A stretch of DNA of 64,000 bases from Microbacterium sp. BR1 (GCF_002812725.1 NZ_NMUN01000002.1:368961-432960), one strand, 5' to 3'. Positions 47,121-56,925 are shown, counted from the stretch's first letter. The notes: generated by a model not told the origin, from the sequence alone. Numbers and translations are program-made.

Positions 47121-48470
47121 ATGACGATGCACTCGGACGACGCTGCGGCCTTCCCGCTCGCGGCACCGCAATCCCTCCCCGCCGTTCCCGGTGCGCTCGA
47201 CGAGGTCGTGATCGACCCGAGCGTCCCGCCGACGGGTCAGAAGGCCAGCGCGTCGTATATCTGGTTCCAGGTTCTCGGCCAGTTCGGTGTTTTCGTCGCC
47301 TTCATCACCCCGCTGGCGATCTCGTTGTCGATCCGACTGTCCGAGCTCGCGCCCGGCCGCGAAGAGTATCTGGGCTACATCGCCGGCTCGGGCGCGCTGG
47401 CCGTCATGCTGACCGCTCCGCTGTTCGGGGTCCTGAGCGACCGCACGCGCACTCGCTGGGGACGCCGTCGGCCCTTCATGGTCGCGGGGATGACGCTCGG
47501 CGTTCTCTCGCTCGTCGTCATGGCCCTCGCCCCGAATGTCTGGGTGCTGGGCGCGGGATGGATCCTGGCCCAGATCGGTTGGGGTCAGGTCTTCCAGAAT
47601 CTGCAGACCTCGATGGCCGACAAGCTCTCCGAGACCCAGCGCGGCAAGGTGGCCGGTCTGGCCGGCTTCGCGACCCAGGTGGCTCCCGTTGTCGGTGTCG
47701 TGATCGCGGGCAGCTTCGCGGGTAACGCGCTCCTGCTGTTCCTTCTGCCCGGCCTGATCGGCGTCATCGCCGTCATCCTGTTCGTTCTGTTCACGCGTGA
47801 AGCGGACACGCGCGGTGCGCGCTTCGCCGACACGCTCTCGCTCGGCACGCTCTTCAGCAAGTACCTCTACAACCCGCGGACATACCCCGACTTCTCCTGG
47901 GTCTGGCTCGGGCGCTTCCTCTTCTACTTCGGTCTGACCCTCAACACCACGTTCACCGCATTCTTCTTCGCGTCGAGGCTCGGCGTGGACGTCGTCGAGG
48001 TCGCTCCGATCATCGCGTCGCTCGGCCTCTTCGGCATCCTCGCAACCACGGTCGGCGCGATCGGTGGCGGATTCCTTTCCGACAAGCTCCGCCGTCGTCG
48101 CCTGTTCGTGCTTGCCGGTGCCGTCCTGTTCGCGGCGGGCGCGATCGTGATGGCTTTCGCCGCCGACATCACCATGCTGTACGCGGGATCGCTCATCACG
48201 TCGGTCGGTATCGGAATGTTCGCCGCCGTCGACCAGGCGCTGATCCTCGACGTCCTGCCGGAAAAGGATACGAACGCGGGACGCTTCATGGGCATCATCG
48301 GCTTCGCCGTGTCGATCCCGCAGGCCGTCGCCCCGTTCATCGCCCCGGTGTTCCTTGCGGTCGGCGCGTCGGCGGTCGGTGACAAGAACTACACCCTGCT
48401 GTACATCGTCGCGGGGATTTTCACGGTCCTCGGCGGCCTGGTCGTGTTGAAGGTGCGCTCCGTCCGCTGA
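47121..48470 (+). CDS. MFS transporter, probable glycoside importer
   Basis: 449 residues with about twelve membrane helices. MFS loop motif 'GVLSDRTRTRWGRRRPFM' between helices 2 and 3 and its repeat 'GGFLSDKLRRRRLF' in the second half. The style resembles the GPH/SLC45-like sugar-transporter group. First gene of the LacI-controlled operon, so it probably brings in the rhamnose-containing glycoside hydrolysed by the two enzymes downstream. The ATG at 47121 has GGAG six bases upstream; earlier in-frame starts (47103, 47109) lack one. Confidence 0.9.
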   Translation: MTMHSDDAAAFPLAAPQSLPAVPGALDEVVIDPSVPPTGQKASASYIWFQVLGQFGVFVAFITPLAISLSIRLSELAPGREEYLGYIAGSGALAVMLTAPLFGVLSDRTRTRWGRRRPFMVAGMTLGVLSLVVMALAPNVWVLGAGWILAQIGWGQVFQNLQTSMADKLSETQRGKVAGLAGFATQVAPVVGVVIAGSFAGNALLLFLLPGLIGVIAVILFVLFTREADTRGARFADTLSLGTLFSKYLYNPRTYPDFSWVWLGRFLFYFGLTLNTTFTAFFFASRLGVDVVEVAPIIASLGLFGILATTVGAIGGGFLSDKLRRRRLFVLAGAVLFAAGAIVMAFAADITMLYAGSLITSVGIGMFAAVDQALILDVLPEKDTNAGRFMGIIGFAVSIPQAVAPFIAPVFLAVGASAVGDKNYTLLYIVAGIFTVLGGLVVLKVRSVR

Positions 48471-48534
48471 GGGCCGGCCGGTCCATCGGTCGACGATCAG
48501 CACCCCGAACATCCGCTCTCCGAGGAGTTTCATC

Positions 48535-51030
48535 GTGCCCATCGCCCCGTCCGCCGCGTTCATCACCCCCGTCACCTCGACGGGGGCGAGCGGCGAACCC
48601 GCCGCGTACCTGCGCCGCGAGTTCGCGGTCGCCGAGCAGCCCGTTCGCGCGACTCTGCGGGTGACGGCGCTCGGCCTCATCGAACCGCACCTGAACGGCG
48701 AGGTGGTCGGTGCCGAGGTCCTCGCGCCCGGGTGGACGTCGTACCGTCACCGGCTCGCGGTCAGCACGCACGATGTGACCGGGGGCATCGTCGTCGGCGG
48801 CAATGCCCTCGGCGCGGTGCTCGGCGAAGGCTGGGCGCTGGGCCGACTCGGCTGGGACGGTGTGCGCAATCACTTCGCGGACCGCCCGGCAGCATGGCTG
48901 CACCTCGAGCTCGAGTACGCCGACGGTTCGGTCGACGTGATCGCGACCGACACCGCCTTTCGGGCGGGCACCGGGGGCGTCGGGGTCAACAGCATCTACG
49001 ACGGCGAAACCTACGACGCCCGGGTCGAGCCGACCGGGTGGGACACCTTCGGCTTCGACGACTCCGCCTGGGGCGACGTGGAGTCGTTCGACTGGTCGGC
49101 AGACACGCTGTTCGAGGCATCCGCTCCGCCGATCCGCCGCATCGACGCGCTCGTTCCCGTCGAGATTCTGAGCACGCCCGCCGGCCGCACCGTCGTCGAC
49201 TTCGGGCAGAACGTCTCGGGTTGGGTGCGCATCTCGGTCGAGGGCCCGGCCGGTACCGAGATCACGCTCCGCCACGCCGAGGTGATGACGGGCGGTGAGC
49301 CCGACTACGAGACGATCCGGACCGCGCGGGCGACCGACCGCTACACGCTCGCCGGTGAGGGGCGCGAGACGTGGGAGCCGCGCTTCACGTTCCACGGATT
49401 CCGCTACGTGGAGGTCGAGGGATGGCCGGGCGTCCCCACGCCCGACGATTTCCAGGCCGTCGTCATCCACTCCGATATGACGCGCACCGGATGGCTCGAG
49501 ACCTCGAATCCGTTGCTGAACAAGCTGCACTCCAACGCGGTCTGGTCGATGCGCGGAAACTTCGTGGGCGTTCCCACGGACTGTCCGCAGCGGGACGAGC
49601 GCCTCGGCTGGACGGGGGACATCAACGCCTTCACCCCGTCTGCCGCCTTCCTGTACGACGTGCGTGGGGTGCTCGGGTCGTGGCTGCAGGACCTCGCCGC
49701 GGAACAGCGCGAGAAGGGATTCGTGCCCTGGGTCGTGCCCGACGTCCTCTCGACGCCGTCCTCGCCGACCGCGCTCTGGAGCGATGTCGCGGTCAGCCTG
49801 CCGTGGGCCCTGTACCGCGAGTACGGCGACGAGCAGATCCTCGCCCATGCGTACGCGTCGATGACCACGTTCATCCGTCAGGTCGCCGCGTCGCTCGATG
49901 CGAACGGCCTCTGGAGCGGGGGCTTCCAGTTCGGGGACTGGCTCGACCCGGACGCGCCCGAGAACAATCCGGCCGGCGGGAAGACCGACCGGCACCTCGT
50001 CGCCGCCGCCTACCTCTGCCGGACGACCCGCGAGATGACCGAGACCGCACGCATCCTGGATCGATCCGACGATGCCGACGAGTTCGAGCGGCTCTCCGAA
50101 CGTGTTCGGCGGGCATTCCTCGACGAGTACGTCACCGCCCGCGGCCGCGTCGTCAACGAGACGGCAACCGCCTACGCGCTCGCGATCGTCTTCGACATCC
50201 TCGACGATGCTCAGAAAAAGCACGCCGGTGACCGGCTGGCCGAGATCGTCGCGCAGGCCGCCTACCGGATCTCGACGGGCTTCGCGGGAACCCCGCTCGT
50301 CACCGACGCCCTCTCGTCGACGGGGCACCTCGACGCGGCGTACCTGATGCTGCTCGAGACGGGATGCCCGTCGTTCCTGTACCCGGTCACGATGGGCGCG
50401 ACCACGATCTGGGAGCGGTGGGACTCGGTGCGTCCCGACGGCACCATCAACCCGTCGGGCATGACCTCCCTGAACCACTACGCGCTCGGCGCGGTCGTGG
50501 ACTGGATGCATCGCACCATCGGGGGGCTGACCCTGCTCGAACCCGGGTACCGCCGCATGCGGATCGCCCCTCGGCCCGGCGGCGACCTGACCTCGGCGTC
50601 GCTGCGCCACGACACGGTGCACGGCCCGGTGCGCGTCGAGTGGGCGGTGGACTCCGGCTCGGCGCGGGTCACGGTCGAGATCCCGCGCGGCACGTCGGCT
50701 GAGGTCGTCCTGCCGCTGCACCCCGAGGGACTCACGGCGGAGGTGACGGATGCGGGGGAGCACTCGTGGACGTACGCGCTGCCGGATGGGCCCGCCCCGG
50801 TCGCCCTCAGCCTCGACTCGACCCTGCGCGAGGTTTCCGATGACCCCGCGGCATGGCGGCGATTCACCGACGTCTTCGGCACCCACTTTCCGGGGGTTCC
50901 CCTGGACGCCAAGGCGCCGGAGGCGGCCGCGATGACGATCGCGACGCTGCTCGAGTACATCCCCGGTGCCTCCGACGCCCTCCGGGCGGAACTCGAACGA
51001 TCCCTCACGCAGACCGGAGCGGCCTCATGA
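48535..51030 (+). CDS. Alpha-L-rhamnosidase (GH78)
   Basis: 831 residues. N-terminal carbohydrate-binding beta domains ('LRVTALGLIEPHLNGEVVGAEVLAPGW', 'VLGEGW') are followed by the (alpha/alpha)6 catalytic barrel containing 'VPTDCPQRDERLGWTGD', the acidic GH78 signature, and 'WSDVAVSLPWALYREYGD'. A C-terminal beta domain starts with 'GGLTLLEPGYRRMRIAPRPGG'. It removes terminal alpha-L-rhamnose. No signal peptide, so it acts in the cytoplasm on imported glycosides. GTG start with GAGGAG upstream; the GH3 gene overlaps by four bases. Confidence 0.95.
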   Translation: MPIAPSAAFITPVTSTGASGEPAAYLRREFAVAEQPVRATLRVTALGLIEPHLNGEVVGAEVLAPGWTSYRHRLAVSTHDVTGGIVVGGNALGAVLGEGWALGRLGWDGVRNHFADRPAAWLHLELEYADGSVDVIATDTAFRAGTGGVGVNSIYDGETYDARVEPTGWDTFGFDDSAWGDVESFDWSADTLFEASAPPIRRIDALVPVEILSTPAGRTVVDFGQNVSGWVRISVEGPAGTEITLRHAEVMTGGEPDYETIRTARATDRYTLAGEGRETWEPRFTFHGFRYVEVEGWPGVPTPDDFQAVVIHSDMTRTGWLETSNPLLNKLHSNAVWSMRGNFVGVPTDCPQRDERLGWTGDINAFTPSAAFLYDVRGVLGSWLQDLAAEQREKGFVPWVVPDVLSTPSSPTALWSDVAVSLPWALYREYGDEQILAHAYASMTTFIRQVAASLDANGLWSGGFQFGDWLDPDAPENNPAGGKTDRHLVAAAYLCRTTREMTETARILDRSDDADEFERLSERVRRAFLDEYVTARGRVVNETATAYALAIVFDILDDAQKKHAGDRLAEIVAQAAYRISTGFAGTPLVTDALSSTGHLDAAYLMLLETGCPSFLYPVTMGATTIWERWDSVRPDGTINPSGMTSLNHYALGAVVDWMHRTIGGLTLLEPGYRRMRIAPRPGGDLTSASLRHDTVHGPVRVEWAVDSGSARVTVEIPRGTSAEVVLPLHPEGLTAEVTDAGEHSWTYALPDGPAPVALSLDSTLREVSDDPAAWRRFTDVFGTHFPGVPLDAKAPEAAAMTIATLLEYIPGASDALRAELERSLTQTGAAS

Positions 51031-53276
51031 ATCCCGACCTCACCTCCCTGACCCTCGAGCAGAAGGCAGCGCTTCTCTCCGGGCGCGACTTCTGGAGCAC
51101 GAAGGAGATCCCCGAGGCGGGCATCCCGTCCATCGTGCTGACGGACGGACCCCACGGCATCCGTCGTCAGACCGGCGGGTCCGACCACCTGGGCATCAAC
51201 GCCGCCGAGCCGTCGACCTGTTTTCCGCCGGCCGTCGCCGTCGGCTCGAGCTGGGATCCCGAGATCGCGCGCCAGGTGGGCGCTGCCGTCGGCCGAGAGG
51301 CGCTGGCTTTCGGCGTTTCCGTCGTCCTGGGCCCCGGCGTCAACATCAAGCGGTCCCCCCTGTGCGGCCGGAACTTCGAGTACTACTCCGAAGACCCGCT
51401 GCTCTCGGGCGTGCTGGGCGCGGCTCACGTGGCGGCCATGCAAGAGGTCGGTCCCGGGGCATCCGTGAAGCACTTCGCCGCCAACAATCAGGAGCACGAG
51501 CGGATGCGGATCAGCTCCGACGTCGACGAGCGGACGCTGCGGGAGATATACCTGCCCGCTTTCGAGCGTGTCGTCACCGAGGCTCAACCGGCCACCGTGA
51601 TGGCCTCGTACAACAAGATCAACGGCGTTTATGCGTCGCAGAATCCGTGGCTGCTCACAGACGTCCTGCGTACCGAGTGGGGCTTCGCGGGCGCGGTCGT
51701 CTCGGACTGGGGCGCCGTGAGCGATCGCGTGGCGGCAGTCGCGGCCGGTATGGACCTGGAGATGCCCGGCAGTGGCGGATCGACCGATCAGCAGATCGTC
51801 GACGCGGTGCGGAGCGGACGGCTGGATGAGAGCGTGTTGGACGAGGCCGTTCGCCGCGTCGTCCAGCTCGCGCGCCTGCCGCACACGGCGAGCGGCGAGC
51901 TGGATGTCGAGGGGCACCACGCCCTCGCCCGGACGCTCGCCGCGGACTCCATCGTCCTGCTGAAGAACGAGCAGGCCACACTCCCGCTCGGGGCGCCCTC
52001 CCGCATCGCTGTTGTCGGTGCTTTTGCGGTCGAACCGCGATTCCAGGGAGGCGGAAGCTCCCACATCAACGCGACGCGAACGGACGCCGCTCTCGACAGC
52101 ATCCGCGAGCACGCCGGTGCCCGGGGGATCGGTGTGGAATACGCTCCGGGCTTCGTCCTGGCCGACGCGGAGGGCGCCGAGCAGCACCGCCGGGAAGCGG
52201 TCTCGGTCGCCTCGGGCGCGGGCGTCGCGATCGTGTTCGCCGGGCTCAGCGACCGCGAAGAGTCCGAGGGTTTCGACCGGACGACGCTCTCGTTGCCGGG
52301 TGCGCAGATCGCCGTGATTCGCGAGGTCGCGGCCGTCGCCGAGCGCACGGTCGTCGTGCTCTCCAACGGGGGCGTCGTATCGCTCGAGGGGTGGCACGAC
52401 GAGGTCGACGCGATCGTGGAGGGTTGGTTACTCGGTCAGGCGGGCGGGTCGGCTATCGCCGACGTGCTCTTCGGCGTCGTGAATCCGTCGGGGCACCTCG
52501 CGGAAACCATCCCGCTGCGTCTGCAGGACAACCCGAGCTGGAACAACTTCCCGGGCGAGCAGGGTCACGTGCGCTACGGCGAGGGCGTGATGGTCGGGTA
52601 CCGCCACTACGAGACCGCGGCCCAGCCGGTGCGTTACCCGTTCGGGTACGGGCTCAGCTACACCACGTTCGAGACCGGCGACCTGCGGGTCGAGACCACA
52701 GGGTCGGACACCGCCGCCGTGACGGTCACGGTCACGAACACGGGCGCTGTGGCGGGCAAGCACGTCGTTCAGCTCTATGTATCGACCACGGCCGGTCCGG
52801 TGCGCCGGGCGGCCCGCGAACTCCGCGCGTTCACGAAGGTCCGGCTCGAGCCGGGCGAGTCCCGCACGGTCGAGTTCGCTCTCGATCGGCGAGCGTTCGC
52901 GTACTGGGACATCGAGTCGGCCGGATGGGTCGTGCCCGCGGGCGACTACGCGATCCAGATCGGCGAGGACGTCTCGCGCATCGTTGCAGAACAGACGATC
53001 ACGTTGGCCGGAGACATCCGCGTCCGTCCGCTGACCCTCGAGTCGGCGGTGGGCGAGTGGTTCGCGCATCCCGTCGTCGGTCCCGTTCTGATGCAGGGGC
53101 TGAGCGCGGGGATGACCGACGAACAGCGCAAGCACTCCGAGAAGAACCCGGACGAGCTGAAGATGGTGGAGTCCATGCCGATGCGGCAGTTCCTCGCCTT
53201 CACCGGCGGCGCCTTCCCGCCGGAGGCGCTGGAGCAGTTGATGCAGCTGAGCCGCGCCTCGGCGGTCGCCGTGTGA
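51027..53276 (+). CDS. Beta-glycosidase (GH3, beta-glucosidase type)
   Basis: 749 residues. N-terminal GH3 barrel: 'LTDGPHGIRRQ', 'GPGVNIKRSPLCGRNFEYYSEDP', 'VKHFAANNQEHER' and nucleophile Asp227 in 'VVSDWG'. The second GH3 domain has 'AGLSDREESEGFDR'. A C-terminal fibronectin-III-like domain follows ('HVVQLYVSTTAGPVRRAARELRAFTKV'). No signal peptide. The ATG overlaps the rhamnosidase stop (ATGA). With GH78 this pair would strip rhamnose and then glucose from rutinoside-, neohesperidoside- or saponin-type conjugates (inference). Confidence 0.95.
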   Translation: MNPDLTSLTLEQKAALLSGRDFWSTKEIPEAGIPSIVLTDGPHGIRRQTGGSDHLGINAAEPSTCFPPAVAVGSSWDPEIARQVGAAVGREALAFGVSVVLGPGVNIKRSPLCGRNFEYYSEDPLLSGVLGAAHVAAMQEVGPGASVKHFAANNQEHERMRISSDVDERTLREIYLPAFERVVTEAQPATVMASYNKINGVYASQNPWLLTDVLRTEWGFAGAVVSDWGAVSDRVAAVAAGMDLEMPGSGGSTDQQIVDAVRSGRLDESVLDEAVRRVVQLARLPHTASGELDVEGHHALARTLAADSIVLLKNEQATLPLGAPSRIAVVGAFAVEPRFQGGGSSHINATRTDAALDSIREHAGARGIGVEYAPGFVLADAEGAEQHRREAVSVASGAGVAIVFAGLSDREESEGFDRTTLSLPGAQIAVIREVAAVAERTVVVLSNGGVVSLEGWHDEVDAIVEGWLLGQAGGSAIADVLFGVVNPSGHLAETIPLRLQDNPSWNNFPGEQGHVRYGEGVMVGYRHYETAAQPVRYPFGYGLSYTTFETGDLRVETTGSDTAAVTVTVTNTGAVAGKHVVQLYVSTTAGPVRRAARELRAFTKVRLEPGESRTVEFALDRRAFAYWDIESAGWVVPAGDYAIQIGEDVSRIVAEQTITLAGDIRVRPLTLESAVGEWFAHPVVGPVLMQGLSAGMTDEQRKHSEKNPDELKMVESMPMRQFLAFTGGAFPPEALEQLMQLSRASAVAV

Positions 53277-53355
53277 GCCGGGCACGATGCACCCGCGGTT
53301 GCGAAGTTCGAACGTGTGACGGACCGACGTCGCCGACGCCCGCCCGTCGCCATGC

Positions 53356-54567
53356 TCAGCCGAATACTTCGGGGTGCCGCGAGAGTTCGAGCCGGCTGCG
53401 GCGGATGTGTCGAGCGAGGACCTGTTCGGCTTCGTCGGCGTCACCGTTGCGGATCGCGTTGACGATGAGGTGATGGTCGTGGTGGACGCTGCGGTCCTCC
53501 TCGAGGTAGAACAGGCGCGTCGCGGCCCGCCGGTAGTGCTGCGTTCGATTCCAGAGGTTCATGACCGTCGGGCCGAGGACGGGTGTCTCGATCGCTTTCA
53601 GGCTTGACAGGTGGAAGTCGCGGTCGAGCTGAAGGAACCTCTCGACATCGGTGGATTGCTCCATGGAGCGCGCGAGGGCCTCGAGGTCGTCGCCCAGCGC
53701 GGACGTGATGTGGGGGACGTTCATGCGCAGAAGAAGCGGCTCGAGGCGTTCTCGCATCTGATACATCTCTTCGCACTCCGCCATCGTGATGCGCGAGATC
53801 CATGCTCCCGTGTTCGCGACGAGGTCGATCAACCCCTCGGCTTCGAGCGTGCGGAGAGCCTCGCGCACCGGCAGGCGACTTGCGCCGTGTTCTTCGGCGA
53901 TTTCGTCGGGTCGCAGTCTCTCGCCGGGCACGTAGGCGCCAGCGAGGATCCTCTCGCGCAGACTGTCGGCGATGGCTGCGCCGGTTGCGCCGTGGCTCAT
54001 GCGGCGGGCATCTTTCTCGGTCCTCATAGTTGCGGGTATGCCGGATGCCAGAGCAGGCGTGCGGACGAGTTTTTTTCGTATGCCTTTACCCGCGGGGAAG
54101 CTCACGAGTTCGAACTGGAGGCCCCAGGGGCTGCGGAAATAGATCCAGCGCTGCCCTTCGGCGGACTGCTTGCTCGCGGTGGGATTCCCCATGACGTCGA
54201 CCCCCTTACTGCGAAGATACTCGACCGCCACGTCGAGGTCGTCGACGTAGAGGGCGATGTGGAACCCGCCGATATCACTGTTGCGCGGTTGCGGATTCTG
54301 CCCGTCGGCCGGTTCGTAGAGGAAGACCTCGAAGTTCGCCCCGTGACCGAGGCGGTAGAAGCGGATCTCGCTGATGACGGTGCGGGGGTGGACGCCGAGA
54401 TGCGTGAGCATCCAGTCGTCGTCGCTCGACCGTTTGGCGCCGAGCCGATAGATCTCATCGCAGCCGAGCACATCGACGAGGAACGCGTGCGCCTCATCGA
54501 GGTCGGGCACGGTGAAGCCGATGTGATCCGTTCCCCGCAGGCCGGGTATGCCGTTGCCAACGCTCAT
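53356..54567 (-). CDS. VOC (glyoxalase-fold) domain fused to a GntR/FCD transcriptional regulator
   Basis: 403 residues in one uninterrupted frame. Residues about 10-160 are a VOC domain whose likely metal ligands are His15, Glu80, His103 and Glu153, spaced like His/Gln/His/Glu of methylmalonyl-CoA epimerase. After a linker (160-190), residues about 195-258 form a GntR winged helix ('LRPDEIAEEHGASRLPVREALRTLEAEGLI'), then an FCD ligand domain (262-395) with 'HHDHHLIVNAI' and 'ARHIRRSR'. A regulator alone could begin at Met190, but no stop separates the domains. GGAGG precedes the ATG at 54567. Divergent from the E1-E2-aldehyde dehydrogenase operon, with operator-like sequences between. Confidence 0.85.
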   Translation of the reverse strand: MSVGNGIPGLRGTDHIGFTVPDLDEAHAFLVDVLGCDEIYRLGAKRSSDDDWMLTHLGVHPRTVISEIRFYRLGHGANFEVFLYEPADGQNPQPRNSDIGGFHIALYVDDLDVAVEYLRSKGVDVMGNPTASKQSAEGQRWIYFRSPWGLQFELVSFPAGKGIRKKLVRTPALASGIPATMRTEKDARRMSHGATGAAIADSLRERILAGAYVPGERLRPDEIAEEHGASRLPVREALRTLEAEGLIDLVANTGAWISRITMAECEEMYQMRERLEPLLLRMNVPHITSALGDDLEALARSMEQSTDVERFLQLDRDFHLSSLKAIETPVLGPTVMNLWNRTQHYRRAATRLFYLEEDRSVHHDHHLIVNAIRNGDADEAEQVLARHIRRSRLELSRHPEVFG

Positions 54568-54669
54568 CAGGACCTCCGTGTCATCATCTTCACATCCCCG
54601 CCCATCGTCGAATTGTATCCGATAGCAAGGAACTGTCCGCGATTTTGAGGATATGGCTGCTTCTTGTGC

Positions 54670-54698
54670 TTGCATTGGATCAAATCCTCCTCTAACCT
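54670..54698 (+). promoter_or_regulatory. Promoter and operator candidate of the 2-oxoacid dehydrogenase operon
   Basis: TTGCAT (54670-54675), 17 bases, TAACCT (54693-54698). The palindrome-like ATTGGATCAAAT (54674-54685) overlaps the -35 and spacer, where a GntR repressor could act. A second short inverted repeat, TATCCGATA (54616-54624), lies nearer the regulator gene. Confidence 0.5.
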
Positions 54699-54745
54699 GC
54701 ACAGGTCGGGGATGTCCCGGGTCGTTCGAGGGAGTTGAGGCGAGG

Positions 54746-56923
54746 ATGCCGAAGAAGAAGCGCCTACAAACCGGTGTGGACTGGTACGAGCTCACGACGA
54801 CCCAGGCCGACTGGGATGCCGCTGGCCCGGCCCTGCTCGGCACGATGCTCGCGCAGATGCATCTGATCCGCGCGTTCGAAGAGACCGTGCTCGAGCTGGC
54901 GGGCGAAGGCTTGGTGCATGGCCCGGCGCACTCCAGCATCGGCCAAGAGGGCGGCGCGGTCGGGTCCATCGTCGGGCTGCGCTCCGCGGATGGCGTGAAC
55001 GGCTCGCACCGAGGTCATCACCAGTTCCTGGCCAAGGCGCTGACCCACGTCTCGGGCGGTGTGATCGATCCCGCCGAGCCGGTCAACGACGTGATCCAAG
55101 AGGTGCTGCAACGCACGCTCGCCGAGATCCTCGGCCTCGCGCAGGGATACTGCCGCGGTCGCGGCGGATCCATGCACCTGCAGTGGTTCGAGGCAGGTGC
55201 GCTCGGAACGAACGCCATCGTCGGCGGCGGAGCGCCCATGGCAACCGGCAACGCCTGGGCCCAGAAGCACAGCGGCACGTCAGACCTCACCATCAACTAT
55301 CTCGGCGACGGCGCCGCGCAGATCGGGTCCGTGCTCGAGTCGATGAATCTCGCCGCGGCCTGGAAGCTCCCCGTGTCGTTCTTTATCGAGAACAACCTCT
55401 ACGCCGTGTCGACGCGCGCTGACGAGATTACGGCCGACACGCGCTTCTCGGTGCGTGGGCAGGGATTCGGTATCCCCTCGTGGCGCGTCGACGGCATGGA
55501 CCCCCTCGCCGTCTACCTGGCGACGCAAGAGGCGGCCGCCGTAATGCGCTCGGGCGGTGGCCCGACGGTCATCGAGGCCGAGGTGTATCGGTTCTTCCAT
55601 CAGAACGGTCCCTACCCGGGCAGCGCGTTCGGCTACCGCACCAAGGACGAAGAGGCGACATGGCGTGCGCGCGATCCTCTCGAGCTGGTGGCGAAACGGA
55701 TGCGTGAGCGCGGGCTGATCGACGATGCACAGGTGGCGGACCTGCGCACCCGCGTCCAGTCCGCGATGTCCGACGCCGTCGGTGAGCTGCTGCAGCCCGA
55801 CCCGGACAACGCCGGCAAACGCCGCATCAAGCCCGAGCTGTGGCCCGAGACGAGCTTCGTCAACGTGGGCGTCCGGGGCGACGGCCAGGAGCTTGCCAGC
55901 CTGACGACCCTCGGCGCGGTTGGAGAGACCCGCGCGCTGAAGTTCGTCGACGCGGTGGCCCAGGTGATGGATCGCCGCATGGATGTCGACCCGCGGATCG
56001 TGGTGATGGGCGAAGACGTCCACCGCCTGAACGGCGGCACCAACGGCGCGACCAAGGGCCTGGCGAAGCGCTACGGCGACGAGCGCGTCCTGGGCACGCC
56101 CATCAGCGAGAACGCGTTCACCGGCCTCGCCGCGGGCCTCGCGCTCGACGGTCGCTTCCGACCGGTCGTCGAGTTCATGTACCCCGACTTCATGTGGGTG
56201 GCGGCCGACCAGGTGTTCAACCAGATCGGCAAGGCGCGCCACATGTTCGGCGGAGACAACCCCGTCCCGCTCGTCCTGCGCACCAAGGTCGCGATCGGCT
56301 CCGGCTACGGGTCGCAGCACCTGATGGATCCGGCGGGCATCTTCGCCACCAGCCCCGGCTGGCGCATCGTCGCCGCATCGAACGCGACGGACTACGTCGG
56401 TCTGATGAACGCCGCCCTCGCCCTCGAAGACCCGGTGCTCGTGATCGAGCACGTCGATCTGTACGGACGGGCAGACCAGGTGCCCGTCGGCGACCTCGAC
56501 TACATCATTCCCCCGGGAAGCGCGGCCATCGTGCGCGAGGGCCGCGACGTCACGGTCATCAGCTACCTGTCGATGGTCCACGACGCCGCCGAGGCGATCG
56601 AGCAGACCGGCGTGGATGCCGAGCTCATCGACCTGCGCTGGCTCGACCGTGCCTCGATCGACTGGGACACGATCGGCAACAGCATCAAGAAGACGAACGC
56701 GGTGCTCATCGTCGAGCAGGGCGCGCAGGGCACGTCGTACGGCGCGTGGCTCTCGGACGAGATCCAGCGTCGGTTCTTCGACTGGCTTGATCAGCCGATC
56801 GCCCGCGTCACCGGGCAAGAGGCTTCCCCGAGCATTTCGAAGGTTCTCGAGCGGGCCGCGATCGCCCGCACGCCCGAGGTCGTCGCCGGTCTCGAGGCCG
56901 TGCGCGCAGGATTGGGAGGCTGA
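54746..56923 (+). CDS. 2-oxoacid (acetoin-type) dehydrogenase E1, alpha and beta subunits fused
   Basis: 725 residues. The N-terminal half is an E1-alpha: 'MHLIRAFEETVLELAGEGLVHGPAHSSIGQEG', then the thiamine-diphosphate motif from 'GDGAAQIGS' to 'FIENN'. The C-terminal half is an E1-beta transketolase-like domain: 'VVMGEDVHRLNGGTNGATKGL', 'GTPISENAFTGLAAGLALDG' and 'EFMYPDFMWVAADQVFNQIGKARHM'. It decarboxylates a 2-oxo acid or cleaves acetoin. A segment near residues 90-120 between 'HRGHHQFLAKAL' and 'TLAEILGLAQGYCRGRGG' is longer than in standard E1-alpha. ATG at 54746 with GGGAG upstream. E2 follows two bases after the stop; no E3 gene is present. Confidence 0.92.
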   Translation: MPKKKRLQTGVDWYELTTTQADWDAAGPALLGTMLAQMHLIRAFEETVLELAGEGLVHGPAHSSIGQEGGAVGSIVGLRSADGVNGSHRGHHQFLAKALTHVSGGVIDPAEPVNDVIQEVLQRTLAEILGLAQGYCRGRGGSMHLQWFEAGALGTNAIVGGGAPMATGNAWAQKHSGTSDLTINYLGDGAAQIGSVLESMNLAAAWKLPVSFFIENNLYAVSTRADEITADTRFSVRGQGFGIPSWRVDGMDPLAVYLATQEAAAVMRSGGGPTVIEAEVYRFFHQNGPYPGSAFGYRTKDEEATWRARDPLELVAKRMRERGLIDDAQVADLRTRVQSAMSDAVGELLQPDPDNAGKRRIKPELWPETSFVNVGVRGDGQELASLTTLGAVGETRALKFVDAVAQVMDRRMDVDPRIVVMGEDVHRLNGGTNGATKGLAKRYGDERVLGTPISENAFTGLAAGLALDGRFRPVVEFMYPDFMWVAADQVFNQIGKARHMFGGDNPVPLVLRTKVAIGSGYGSQHLMDPAGIFATSPGWRIVAASNATDYVGLMNAALALEDPVLVIEHVDLYGRADQVPVGDLDYIIPPGSAAIVREGRDVTVISYLSMVHDAAEAIEQTGVDAELIDLRWLDRASIDWDTIGNSIKKTNAVLIVEQGAQGTSYGAWLSDEIQRRFFDWLDQPIARVTGQEASPSISKVLERAAIARTPEVVAGLEAVRAGLGG

Positions 56924-56925
56924 TC

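Noticed and set aside
54000..54027. Separate start of a stand-alone GntR gene inside the VOC fusion
   Set aside because: No stop codon ends the VOC part before it and no good ribosome-binding site precedes Met181 or Met190, so a single fused product is the simpler reading. An internal start remains possible.
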